Shown: piece by piece, positions 35,535-44,693 of the stretch
How the letters are laid out: each line of letters begins with the position of its first letter
Position numbering within the stretch: the first letter of the stretch is position 1
DNA from: DATDPM01 sp963841995
GTDB taxonomy: Bacteria; Pseudomonadota; Alphaproteobacteria; DATDPM01
Direction of reading: 5' to 3'
Length of the DNA stretch: 64,000 bases
Assembly (NCBI GenBank): GCA_963841995.1
Contig: CAWJEX010000012.1
Location: 1-64,000, forward strand
Translations under genes and position numbers: made by a program
The notes under the pieces: generated by a model
Databases searched by the model: none
The model's input: only the letters and a program-made list of their open reading frames with translations
Told to the model about the DNA's origin: nothing

Positions 35535-36589
35535 GCGGACTCAGTATTGCGCAAGACGATCTGCGGTCCCGATTGCCGAGCGATCTCGCCGGCGCGCCAA
35601 ACGGTCTCGCCCGCTTTGCGCAATACCTCAGCGACCCGCTTCGCCCTGTCCGGGCGCACAATAACGATCATGCCGATCCCGCAATTGAAGGTGCGGGCCA
35701 AGTCTTCGACGGACAGCTTCCCTTCGCGCTTGAGCCAGTCGAACACCTCGGGAAGTTTCCAACTCGCGGCATCGATTACCGCCGCCAATCCTTCGGGGAG
35801 CACCCGCGGAATGTTGTCGAGCAACCCACCGCCGGTGATATGCGCAAGGGCTGTGACGCCGCCCGACTTGATCGCGCCAAGGCAGCTTCGCACGTAGATG
35901 CGCGTTGGTGTCAGCAGGGCTTCGCCGAGCAAGTCCCCCGTTGACGCATCGACATCGAACGGCGCTTTGGCCGAGAGCGAAAGATTCGAATCGCTGACGA
36001 TCTTCCGGACCAGGGAAAATCCGTTGGAATGAACACCGCTGGAGGCCAGAGCCAGTAGCACATCGCCGGCCGCGACATCGGATCCGGTGAGCATCTTGTC
36101 GCGATCGACGGCGCCCACGGAAAAACCGGCGAGATCGTAGTCGCCGTCATGGTACATGCCGGGCATTTCGGCGGTTTCGCCGCCTATGAGCGCGCAACCT
36201 GCCTCCGCGCAGCCGCTGGCGATCCCAGCGACGATGCTGCGTCCAGTTTCCACGTCGAGGCGGCCGCTAGCGAAATAGTCGAGAAAGAACAGAGGTTCCG
36301 CGCCTTGAACCACGAGATCGTTGACGCACATTGCAACCAGATCGATGCCGATGGTGTCGTGCGTGTTGGTCGCGATCGCCAGCTTCAGTTTGGTGCCAAC
36401 ACCGTCGGTGGAAGCGACCAGAACCGGATCGGTGTAACCGGCGGCCTTGGGATCGAAGAAGGCGCCGAAGCCGCCCAATCCGCCGATGACGCCGGCCCGT
36501 GCGGTGGCGCGTGCCAGCGGTTTGATCGCTTCGACAAGCGCCGCACCCCGGTCGATATCGACGCCGGCGGCCTTATAGGTGCGGCTCAT
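35522..36589 (-). CDS. purM: Phosphoribosylformylglycinamidine cyclo-ligase
   Basis: AIR synthetase, 355 residues. Conserved parts are the glycine-rich VIGGLGGFGAFFD, STDGVGTKLKLA, GGETAEMPGMY and HITGGGLLDNIPR. The start at 36589 gives MSRTYKAAGVDIDRG. Just upstream the first 13 nt of the gene are duplicated, placing another ATG (36602) in a different frame at the ideal distance from the ribosome binding site; see the separate entry. Coupled to purN. Confidence 0.96.
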   Translation of the reverse strand: MSRTYKAAGVDIDRGAALVEAIKPLARATARAGVIGGLGGFGAFFDPKAAGYTDPVLVASTDGVGTKLKLAIATNTHDTIGIDLVAMCVNDLVVQGAEPLFFLDYFASGRLDVETGRSIVAGIASGCAEAGCALIGGETAEMPGMYHDGDYDLAGFSVGAVDRDKMLTGSDVAAGDVLLALASSGVHSNGFSLVRKIVSDSNLSLSAKAPFDVDASTGDLLGEALLTPTRIYVRSCLGAIKSGGVTALAHITGGGLLDNIPRVLPEGLAAVIDAASWKLPEVFDWLKREGKLSVEDLARTFNCGIGMIVIVRPDRAKRVAEVLRKAGETVWRAGEIARQSGPQIVLRNTESAWRG

Positions 36590-36602
36590 ACGTGCGGCTC
36601 AT
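36573..36602 (-). promoter_or_regulatory. Duplicated start region and 9-codon upstream frame at purM
   Basis: On the minus strand ATGAGCCGCACGT (36602-36590) is followed by ATGAGCCGCACCT (36589-36577), a 13-nt tandem duplication with one difference. The Shine-Dalgarno GGGGAAG is 5 nt before the first ATG and 18 nt before the second. The first ATG opens a nine-codon frame (MSRTYEPHL) ending at TAA 36575-36573, beyond the purM start. purM would then depend on reinitiation or weak direct initiation. Confidence 0.6.
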
Positions 36603-36680
36603 GGTGGCTTCCCCGGTTCCGATGAAGTATAAGGTTTTCGGCGCTTGGCACCGAAATTACATAATCCGGGACGGTTCGCA

Positions 36681-38020
36681 ATGGTCCATCGAGGCAGGTC
36701 CCTGTGGGGCCCGCGGTGCCCCATTTGGGTGTCTTTTCTGATTGGGGCTTTTTTCGCCCTAACGGTCGGCTTTGCCCATGCCGACGATACCTTCGCGGTC
36801 ACCGGCGTTCCCGTCGATGTGACAGCGGATACCGCGGCGGCCGCGCGCGAGCAAGCGCTTCTCGACGGTCAGCACAAGGCCGCCGGCATTCTGCTCCGGC
36901 GTCTCACGCTGCAGCAGGATTGGGGCAGCCTGCCGGTGCTTGCCGATGCGCAGCTGTTCGAGGTCGTCGAAGGGATCGAGGTCGAACGCGAAAAGATTTC
37001 GACGGTGCGCTATCTCGGCGACCTCACCGTGCGGTTCAAGCCGAACGCCATCCGCGCGTTGTTGCGGAACGCCAACGTCCGCTACGCCGAGACCGTAAGC
37101 AAGCCCTTGGTGGTCTTGCCCGTGTACCGCAATGGCGATTCGCTGCAGCTCTGGGACGATTCTAATCCTGGCTTTCCGCCTGGGGCGCCCATGTGAGCAG
37201 GGGCGGGCTCGTCCCCTTCGTCGTGCCGCTCGGCGATCTGACCGATATTGCGACGATTTCGGCCGACGAGGCCGTTCAGGGGAATTCGCAGAAACTTGCC
37301 GCTCTGGCGCAGCGTTACCAGGCGGCCGACGCGCTGGTTGTCGTGGCGACGCCCGTTTCCGGCCAAAGCGGCGTCGACGTTTCGGCGACCCGCTATGGCG
37401 TAGCGCAGCAGGACCGGACGGACGTGATTCACGTGCCGGGGCAGGGCGACGACACCGGCGATGCCTTGCTGGCTCGCGCCGTCGAGCAAGTGGAATTCCA
37501 AGTTGAAGAGAATTGGAAGCAAGAAAACATTTTGCATTTTGACCAAGAGCAAATGCTGTCGGTGACCGTTCCGCTGAAAGAGCTTGCCGATTGGGTGACC
37601 GTACATCGAAAATTGGGGGACATCGCCGCCATCCGGAGTGTCGAGCTCCAGTCGCTTTCGAAATCGGAAGCCTTGGTCGGCCTCCATTACATCGGCGATA
37701 TCGAGCAGCTGAAGCTCGGCTTGGCACAGAAGGATCTGGAATTGGATCAGGATGCCGCGACCTGGACGCTGCATCTGGCGGTTCCCGGCGTAGCACCGCC
37801 GCCTGCGGCCCCGGTTGAAACAGCGCCCGGCGCTACGGTCCCTGGCACGGAGCCGCCGGCCGGTCCGAACGCCCCAAGCCCATCCGGCGCTCCGGACATT
37901 TCCGCCGTTCCGGATTCTTCCGGTTCGGCGCCGAATAGCAATGCGGCGTCGCCGTCCCCTTCAGCGCCATCGCTGCCCGAATTGCCGTCGTCTCCGGCGC
38001 CATCGTCGGGGGGCACGTAA
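36681..38020 (+). CDS. DUF2066 domain-containing exported protein, frame interrupted
   Basis: Protein of unknown function found in many alphaproteobacteria next to the CDP-alcohol transferase and hdaA. ATG 36681 gives a signal peptide (FLIGAFFALTVGFAHA). The DUF2066 region (FAVTGVPVDVTADTA onward) runs to about residue 160, where the frame is lost. Adding one C at about 37167 (AATCCTGG to AATCCCTGG) restores NPWLSAWGAHVSRGGL and joins it to the second half. The corrected length is 446 residues with a whole number of codons. The last 75 residues are Pro/Ser/Ala-rich. A periplasmic location is inferred from the signal. Confidence 0.8.
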
Positions 38021-38022
38021 GA

Positions 38023-39675
38023 TTGGTCAGTCTTCCCAATCTTATCAGCTTGGCGCGGCTACTCTGCGTTCCGGTCGTGGTCTGGCTCATTCTCACCGGG
38101 CAAATGCGCGCTGCGTTTTGGGTGTTCGTTGCCGCGGGATTTTCCGATGCTGCCGACGGCTTTATCGCCAGGCATTTCGATGCGCGAACGGCGGTGGGCC
38201 ACTACATGGATCCTTTGGCCGACAAGGCGCTGCTGGTCAGCGTTTACATCACCTTGGGCTTGCGCGGAGCGCTTTTCGACTGGCTGGTGATTATGGTCGT
38301 GTTCCGCGATCTATTGATCGTCGGCGGCGCGTTGTTGTTCCTGACCTTGAGCGACGACAAGATTAAGCTGGAGCCGATCTTGATCAGCAAGCTCAATACA
38401 TTTTTGCAGATTGCGCTGGCCACGGTCGTGCTCGCCGGGCTTGGATTTGGGATCGATACCCAAAATGCTCCCATCTATCTCACCTATGCCACCGCGGCGA
38501 CGACGGTTTTGTCGGGCGCGGGATATATCATGCGCTGGGTGCGCGGCACGGCCGCGGTGGAGCGCGTATCGAGCGACTCGTTGCGTCGCTGGTTGTTTTG
38601 GCTTGCCGTGATATTTCTTTTCGCGGCCGCGCTCTATGTGTTCCGCCACATTCTACTTCCTTTTGTCCTCGGAATGGCAATCGCCTATGCGCTCGACCCT
38701 GCGGCCGACCGGATGGTCTCCTGGGGCGTGCCGCGAAGCATTGCCAGCGGTCTGATATTATTCGCATTCTTTGCGCTCTTCGCCCTCGTCATCGTGCTCC
38801 TGTTCCCGCTCCTCGAAGAGCAGACGATTCGTCTTGCCAAGCAAATACCGGATGCGATCGCGTGGTCGCGCGAGCATCTCACAATGTTCGTCGAAAGACT
38901 GCGCGGCCAAATCCGCCCGGAAGACGTCGAAAAATTGCAGGAAGCGACCACGTCTTACGTCGCCGGGATCTTCGAATGGTTCACCAAAGCGGCGTCGAGC
39001 CTGTGGAGCGGCGGCTTGGCGCTCATCGACGTTCTCGCCTTGCTCCTCGTGACGCCGATCGTTGCCTATTACTTATTGAAGGATTGGGACGATCTGGTCG
39101 CCCGCATCGATTCCTGGTTGCCCCGCCAACAGATCGAGATGATTCGCGCGCAATGCCGTGAAATCGACCGTCTGATTTCGGAATATGTCCGCGGCGTCAT
39201 CCTCGTTTGCCTGATCCAGGCGGCCTATTACGGCATCGCCTTGACGCTGGCCGGACTCGACTATGGGGCGATCATCGGCATTATCGCAGGCGTGCTCTCC
39301 TTCGTTCCCTTCGTCGGCGCCATTGTCGGTTTTACCGCTGCCGTGGGCGTCGCGATCTTCCAATTTCAGACCGTGGTGCCGGTGGCCATCGTTGCGGCCA
39401 TCATCGTCGTCGGCCATCTTCTCGAATCGAATTTGGTCACGCCGCGCTTGGTGGGAGAGCGGGTGGGATTGCATCCGGTCTGGGCGATGTTCGCCTTGTT
39501 CGCCGGCGGCGTGGTCTTCGGATTCGTCGGCGTTCTGCTGGCCGTGCCCCTTGCCGCCGTGATCGGCGTGCTGACGCGCTTTGCCCTCGGACAATATCTG
39601 CGCTGTCCGCTTTATCTTGGTTCGGGGCCAGGCCCGGGCAAAGACACCGGCAGCCCAAATCATCCCCACCCGTGA
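38023..39675 (+). CDS. Fusion of CDP-alcohol phosphatidyltransferase and AI-2E family transporter
   Basis: One 550-residue frame from TTG 38023, 2 nt after the previous stop, preceded by a G-run. Residues 1-180 are a complete CDP-alcohol phosphatidyltransferase: the catalytic signature D-G-x2-A-R-x8-G-x3-D-x3-D is met exactly by DGFIAR ... GHYMDPLAD, with several membrane helices. Residues 190-540 are a full AI-2E/PerM-type permease, with LLPFVLGMAIAYALDPAAD, LVTPIVAYYLLKDWDDL, GVLSFVPFVGAIVG and LVTPRLVGERVGLHPVW. From memory these are usually two neighbouring genes. No stop codon or shift signature lies between the halves (about 38560). The first part probably makes a glycerophospholipid head group; the transport substrate is unknown. 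Confidence 0.85.
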   Translation: MVSLPNLISLARLLCVPVVVWLILTGQMRAAFWVFVAAGFSDAADGFIARHFDARTAVGHYMDPLADKALLVSVYITLGLRGALFDWLVIMVVFRDLLIVGGALLFLTLSDDKIKLEPILISKLNTFLQIALATVVLAGLGFGIDTQNAPIYLTYATAATTVLSGAGYIMRWVRGTAAVERVSSDSLRRWLFWLAVIFLFAAALYVFRHILLPFVLGMAIAYALDPAADRMVSWGVPRSIASGLILFAFFALFALVIVLLFPLLEEQTIRLAKQIPDAIAWSREHLTMFVERLRGQIRPEDVEKLQEATTSYVAGIFEWFTKAASSLWSGGLALIDVLALLLVTPIVAYYLLKDWDDLVARIDSWLPRQQIEMIRAQCREIDRLISEYVRGVILVCLIQAAYYGIALTLAGLDYGAIIGIIAGVLSFVPFVGAIVGFTAAVGVAIFQFQTVVPVAIVAAIIVVGHLLESNLVTPRLVGERVGLHPVWAMFALFAGGVVFGFVGVLLAVPLAAVIGVLTRFALGQYLRCPLYLGSGPGPGKDTGSPNHPHP

Positions 39676-40358
39676 GTGGCGCACCGGTGGCCCGGCAGCT
39701 GGCGCTGGAACTACCGCATCGCGTGGCGTTCGGCATGGAAGATTTCCTGGTGGCCGATTGCAATCGCGAGGCCGTCGCCTGGATCGATCGCTGGCCCGAC
39801 TGGCCGGCGCCGCTTCTGGTTCTGAACGGACCGGAAGGCTGCGGCAAAACCCATCTCGCCCATGTCTGGCAGGCGAAAAGCAAGGCCGCGTTCTTGGATG
39901 TGACGGAACTTGCCGTCGCCGATCCCGGCGCCTATCCGGAAGCATTTGCTCTGGTGATCGAAAACATTGCGGCGGGGTTGGACGAGCAGGCGGAGCACAA
40001 GCTCTTCCACCTTTATAACGTGGCGAAGGACGCGGGGGGCTGGCTGCTGGTCACGTCGCGCGATCTGCCTGCGGCGTGGAATATTGCCCTGCCTGATCTG
40101 GCCTCGCGTGTTGGGGGGGCGCCCCACGCCGTGATCGGGCCGCCCGATGATGTTGTCTTGATGGCGCTGATCGTCAAACTCTTCGCCGACCGCCAACTCA
40201 AGCCATCGCCGGAGGTGGTGACCTATCTGGTTTCGCGGATCGAGCGTTCCTTCGCGGCGCTCCGCCGAGTCGTCGCCGCCCTCGACAAGGCGGCGCTGGC
40301 GGCGGGGCGGAAGGTGACCGTGCCCTTGGCGCGGCGGGTTCTGGAAGAGATGAATTAG
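39672..40358 (+). CDS. hdaA: DnaA-related regulatory protein HdaA
   Basis: DnaA-like AAA+ protein lacking the DNA-binding domain; in Caulobacter HdaA it helps inactivate DnaA at the replisome. It has 228 residues. GTG 39672 overlaps the previous stop by GTGA. The N-terminus QLALELPHRVAFGMEDFLV includes the clamp-binding type motif (QLALELP). Walker A is GPEGCGKTHL near residue 55, and the lid region IERSFAALRRVVAALDKAAL is near the end. Length and motifs fit Hda rather than DnaA. Confidence 0.9.
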   Translation: MSGAPVARQLALELPHRVAFGMEDFLVADCNREAVAWIDRWPDWPAPLLVLNGPEGCGKTHLAHVWQAKSKAAFLDVTELAVADPGAYPEAFALVIENIAAGLDEQAEHKLFHLYNVAKDAGGWLLVTSRDLPAAWNIALPDLASRVGGAPHAVIGPPDDVVLMALIVKLFADRQLKPSPEVVTYLVSRIERSFAALRRVVAALDKAALAAGRKVTVPLARRVLEEMN

Positions 40359-40365
40359 ATCGTGC

Positions 40366-40884
40366 TTAGTCTTCGAGATCGGCGGGAATGCGATAATCGG
40401 CGAGTTTGCCGGATCCCTTGCCGATGGCCCGCCAGCCTGACTCATCGAATTCGAAGGTGGCAAGGGCGGCGGTCGGGAATTTGTTGTGCATCGCTTCGAT
40501 CTTTTCCGGCGATCCCGAACCGGTGAGAAGCCGGGCCAGGCGCTCGAGGCCGGGATTGTGGCCGATCAAAAGAACGCAAAGGCCGTTTTCGCCGATTTCC
40601 TGCAGCCGCTCCAAAAGTTTCGCCGCGCTGGCCAGATACAGCCGGTTTTCGACCGAGATCTGGTAATCGTGGGCGAATACCGGAAGAAGCCCGGCTAAGG
40701 TGGCGCGGGTCCGCAGGGCCGCCGAGCACAAAACAAGATCAGGTTGCAGTTTTGTGACAAGAAAATGCGTGGCCAACGCGCTTGCAGCCTCTAAACCCCT
40801 GGAATTTAGCGGTCTTTCAAAGTCTTCGAGTTGCGGGTCTGCCCAACTCGATTTGGCATGGCGCAGCAGAAGCAGCGTTCGCAT
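40366..40884 (-). CDS. Histidine phosphatase family protein (SixA-like)
   Basis: Small phosphohistidine-phosphatase-type protein, 172 residues, starting at ATG 40884 (MRTLLLLRHAKSSW). The catalytic motif of the family is RHAKSSW (RH plus basic residue), and the second His is in LIGHNPGLERLARLL. It lies convergent with hdaA and divergent from ppk. SixA of E. coli acts on phosphotransfer proteins; the target here is unknown. Confidence 0.88.
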   Translation of the reverse strand: MRTLLLLRHAKSSWADPQLEDFERPLNSRGLEAASALATHFLVTKLQPDLVLCSAALRTRATLAGLLPVFAHDYQISVENRLYLASAAKLLERLQEIGENGLCVLLIGHNPGLERLARLLTGSGSPEKIEAMHNKFPTAALATFEFDESGWRAIGKGSGKLADYRIPADLED

Positions 40885-40988
40885 GGAAGATTCGCGCGGT
40901 TTCCCCCCGTCCGCGCGCTCATGGTAACATGAATATGCGTTACAGGCTGCCCGGTTGAAGGGCAACCGCCCCGGGTAGGGAGTGGATC

Positions 40989-43132
40989 GTGACGGTCGCT
41001 GAAACCGCCGCCGAGTTTATGGTTGCGCCTGACTCTCCCGATAGATTTGTCAATCGGGAACTGTCTTGGCTCGCCTTCAATCGCCGGGTCCTGGAAGAGG
41101 CCGACAATCTGGCGCACCCGCTGCTGGAGCGCGTACGGTTCCTCTCGATCTCCGCCAACAACCTTGATGAATTTTACATGGTCCGCGTCGCCGGCCTCAA
41201 AGGCCAGGTGAAGGTGGGGGTGGCCATGGCGAGCGACGACGGTTTGACGGCCGAGCAGCAGCTTGCCGCGATCAATAGCGCCGCCGGCGAATTGATGCGC
41301 GATCAGCAAAGCTGCTGGTTCCGGTTGCGCCGGCTTCTGGCGGACGCGGCCATCGTCGTCGCCGAGCCGGACGATTTGGCCGCCGAAGAACGCGACTGGC
41401 TCGAAAACTATTTCATGAACCAAGTATTTCCGCTGCTGACGCCGCTGGCGGTCGATCCCGCCCATCCGTTTCCCTTCCTGCCCAATCAGGGATTCGCCAT
41501 GGCGCTTGAGCTGGTGCGTCCCGAAGACGGTCGGGCGCTTCAAGGTTTGATCCCGCTGCCGCCTCATATCCGCCGCTTCGTGCGTCTGCCGGGACGCGGC
41601 GTGCGTTTCGTTCGGATGGAGCATCTGGTCGAGATGTTCGTCAACCACCTTTTCCCGGGCTTCGATGTCAAAGCCATGGGCTGCTTCCGGGTGTTGCGCG
41701 ACAGCGACGTGGAAATCGAGGAAGAAGCCGAAGATCTGGTGCGCGTGTTCGAATCCGCGCTCAAGCGCCGCCGCCGCGGCAGTGTGATCCGGCTCAAGGT
41801 CGACGCCGATATTCCGGATTCGCTCCGCGGTTTCGTCGCCCGTGAATTGGGAGTCGATGACACGGACGTGTTCCGGGTGGACGGAATCCTCGGCCTTGCC
41901 GATACCGCGCAATTGATCGTCGACGATTTTCCGGCGCTGAAATTCGTGCCCTTCAACGCGCGCTTTCCGGAACGCATCCGCGACTTTGGCGGCGATTGCT
42001 TTGCCGCCATCCGGCACAAGGATCTGATCGTCCATCATCCCTATGAGAGCTTCGATGTGGTGGTGCAGTTCCTGCGCCAGGCGGCGGGCGATCCCAATGT
42101 CGCGGCCATCAAGCAGACGCTCTACCGCACCAGTGAGAACTCGCCGATCGTCCGGGCGCTGATCGAAGCGGCCGAGGCCGGCAAGGCGGTGACCGCTCTC
42201 GTCGAGTTGAAAGCCAGATTTGACGAGGAAGCCAATATCAAGTGGGCCAGAGATTTGGAGCGCGCAGGCGCGCAAGTCGTCTACGGCTTCATCGAGCTCA
42301 AGACCCACGCCAAGGTCTCGCTGGTGGTGCGTCGCGAAGGACCCGATCTGCGCACCTACGCCCATTTCGGCACCGGCAATTATCATGCGGTGACGGCCAG
42401 AGTTTACACCGACCTGTCGTTTTTTACCTGCGATCCGGTGCTTTGCCGCGACGCCGCCATCCTGTTCAATTACATGACCGGTTACGCGGCCCCGAGCGAA
42501 CTCACCAAGATCGCGGTGTCGCCGATCAATTTGCGCGAGACGCTGCTGTCGCTGATCGCCGACGAGATCGATCACGCCAAAGCCGGGCGTCCGGCGCGCA
42601 TTTGGGCCAAGCTCAATTCCATCGTCGATGCCGAGGTGATCGATGCGTTGTATCGCGCGTCCGAGGCGGGTGTCAGCATCGATCTCGTAGTCCGCGGCAT
42701 TTGCTGCCTCCGGCCGGGCGTTCCCGGTTTGTCGGAAAATATCCGGGTGAAAAGCATCGTCGGCCGGTTCCTCGAGCATTCCCGCATCGTTTGCGTTGGC
42801 GCCGGTCACGGCTTGCCTTCACCTAAAGCAAAAGTGTTCATTACGTCCGCCGATTGGATGCCGCGGAATCTGGACCGCCGGGTGGAGGCGCTGGTGCCGA
42901 TCGAGAATCCGACCGTGCATCAGCAGGTTCTCGAACAAGTCATGATTGCGAATCTTAACGACGAAGCCCAAAGCTGAACTCTGGCGCCGACGGGGTATAT
43001 TCCCGCGTGCCCCATGATGAAACCAGTTTCAGCGCGCACACTTATTTCATGACCAATCCGAGTCTCTCCGGCCGCGGCAGCGCTCTGAAGCAGGATTCGC
43101 CCATCCCCATTCTCACTTTGTTGAAGCGCTAA
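40989..43132 (+). CDS. ppk: Polyphosphate kinase 1, C-terminus interrupted by stop and -1 shift
   Basis: Membrane-associated enzyme that polymerises ATP gamma-phosphate into polyphosphate. From GTG 40989 the frame gives NRELSWLAFNRRVLEEA, the phosphohistidine His in ELKTHAKVSLVV near residue 440 and the second His in RFLEHSRIVC near 594. It stops after 662 residues at TGA 42975-42977, where the family has Trp (AQS-W-TLAPTGYIP). Soon after, about 43002, a C is missing (CCCC to CCC). With both repaired the protein continues VPHDETSFSAHTYFMTNP to TAA 43130-43132, 714 residues, the usual PPK1 C-terminus. As written, the conserved C-terminal 50 residues are lost. Confidence 0.93.
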
Positions 43133-43140
43133 TCGGCTCG

Positions 43141-44646
43141 ATGCTGCGCCGGGTTCCCGAGCGGCGGGTTCAAGCGGCGGTTGCGGAGGGGCCGGTTGCG
43201 GTCATCGATGTCGGTTCGAATTCGATCCGGCTCGTCGTTTATGAACGGCTTTCGCGCGCACCCGCCGTTCTCCACAACGAAAAAGTGTCCTGCGGCTTAG
43301 GCCGCAGCCTCTTCGGCACCGGAAGGCTGGACCGTGGCGGCGTCGCCTGTGCCTTCGCCAATCTGCCGCGATTTCTCGCCTTGTGCGGCGGCATGGGCGT
43401 CACCCATCTCAATGTCGTTGCAACCGCCGCCGTTCGCGAAGCGAGCGATGGACGGGAATTCGCCGAGGAAGCCGCCAAGCGCTGCGGCATCAGAATGGAG
43501 ATTCTTTCCGGCGACGAGGAAGCGCGGCTCTCGGCCTTCGGCGTGATTGCCGGCAATCCGGGCGCCCATGGCGTGGCCGGCGATCTCGGCGGCAGCAGCC
43601 TTGAAATGATCGCGCTGGATCGCGGCAAGCCCGGACGCTCGGCAACCTTGGCCCTGGGCCCGCTGCAGCTTTCCGAAGAGAGCGGGGGAAATGTCGATGC
43701 GGCGGCGAAGATCGCAAAGAACCGGTTCGAGGCGCCGGCCTGGATTTCCGGCCGCAAGGGCGAGGCGTTCTTTGCGGTTGGCGGCGCGTGGCGGGCGCTC
43801 GCCAAGTTCCATATGGCCCGCACCGGCTATCCTCTCCCGATCATCCACAATTTCGAAATGGACGTCGACGAAGCGCGCGAAACGATCTCGCTGGCCACCC
43901 GCATCGACCCGGAAACCAAGGTGCCCGGCGTTGCCAAAGCGCGGATGCGCGGTCTTCCCTATGCGGCGATCCTCTTGAAGCGGGTGATCGCTCTGATGGA
44001 GCCTTCCCGCATCGTGTTTTCGGCCTTCGGACTTCGCGAGGGCTGCCTCTACGAACTGCTGCCCGAAGCGTTGCGGGCGGAAGACCCCCTGATTGCCGCT
44101 TGCCGCGATCTCGCCCGGCGCACCGAGGGCTCGGGGCTTTCCGGCGAAACGCTGCTGAATTGGACGGCGCCCTTGTTTCCGGAAGAAACCGCGGAACAAA
44201 AGCGGCTGCGGTTTGCCGCCTGCCTGCTTTGCGATATCGCCAAGCGCGATCACCCGGATTTTCGCGCCGTCCAGGCCTTCGAGCGCGCGCTGTTCGTACC
44301 CGCCTTCGGCATCGGCCACAAGGACCGGGTATTCTTAGGTCTGGCGCTGTTTGCCCGTCACAAGGGCGATATCCAGTCTCCGTTGACGCGGCGTGTACGC
44401 GGCCTCGTCGGCGCCAAGGAACGCGAGCGAGCGGTTTTGCTGGGCCGGGCCTTGCGCTTGGCCCATACGGTTGCGGGCGGAGTCGAGGATCTGCTGGCCC
44501 GCACCCAACTTGAATTGACCCGCAAGACGCTGGTGCTGAGGCTCAATGCCGGCGCCGAATCCCTCGACGGTGAAGCCGTCGGCAAGGCGCTGACGCCGGT
44601 TGCGGAAATTCTCGGCCGGCGGTGGGAGATTCTTCGTAAAGAGTGA
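43141..44646 (+). CDS. ppx: Exopolyphosphatase (Ppx/GppA family)
   Basis: Degrades polyphosphate from its end or hydrolyses pppGpp. It has 501 residues. The actin-like ATPase fold shows phosphate-binding loops VAVIDVGSNSIRLVVYE near residue 20 and GVAGDLGGSSLEMI near 140. The C-terminal HD-like helical part (ERALFVPAFGIGHKDR) follows. It starts 8 nt after the corrected ppk stop, so synthesis and degradation genes are paired. A 17-nt tandem duplication begins just before its stop. Confidence 0.92.
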   Translation: MLRRVPERRVQAAVAEGPVAVIDVGSNSIRLVVYERLSRAPAVLHNEKVSCGLGRSLFGTGRLDRGGVACAFANLPRFLALCGGMGVTHLNVVATAAVREASDGREFAEEAAKRCGIRMEILSGDEEARLSAFGVIAGNPGAHGVAGDLGGSSLEMIALDRGKPGRSATLALGPLQLSEESGGNVDAAAKIAKNRFEAPAWISGRKGEAFFAVGGAWRALAKFHMARTGYPLPIIHNFEMDVDEARETISLATRIDPETKVPGVAKARMRGLPYAAILLKRVIALMEPSRIVFSAFGLREGCLYELLPEALRAEDPLIAACRDLARRTEGSGLSGETLLNWTAPLFPEETAEQKRLRFAACLLCDIAKRDHPDFRAVQAFERALFVPAFGIGHKDRVFLGLALFARHKGDIQSPLTRRVRGLVGAKERERAVLLGRALRLAHTVAGGVEDLLARTQLELTRKTLVLRLNAGAESLDGEAVGKALTPVAEILGRRWEILRKE

Positions 44647-44662
44647 TTCTTCGTAAAGAGTG
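44629..44662. repeat. 17-nt tandem duplication at the ppx stop
   Basis: ATTCTTCGTAAAGAGTG occurs twice without a gap (44629-44645 and 44646-44662), and the next bases ATTCTGCG begin a third, incomplete copy. The ppx TGA spans the junction. It has no effect on the coding frame. Confidence 0.8.
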
Positions 44663-44693
44663 ATTCTGCGCAACTCGAAAAGGGGCATTCCGC

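Noticed and set aside
40806..42809. Long open frame antisense to ppk.
   Set aside because: It mirrors the codon pattern of the high-GC ppk gene and has no family features.
33037..42977. Reassigned stop codons (TAG as Gln in pepA, TGA as Trp in ppk).
   Set aside because: TAG and TGA end many intact genes here (gmk, fabD, lptG, plsY and others), and both affected genes also carry frame shifts, so recoding does not explain them.
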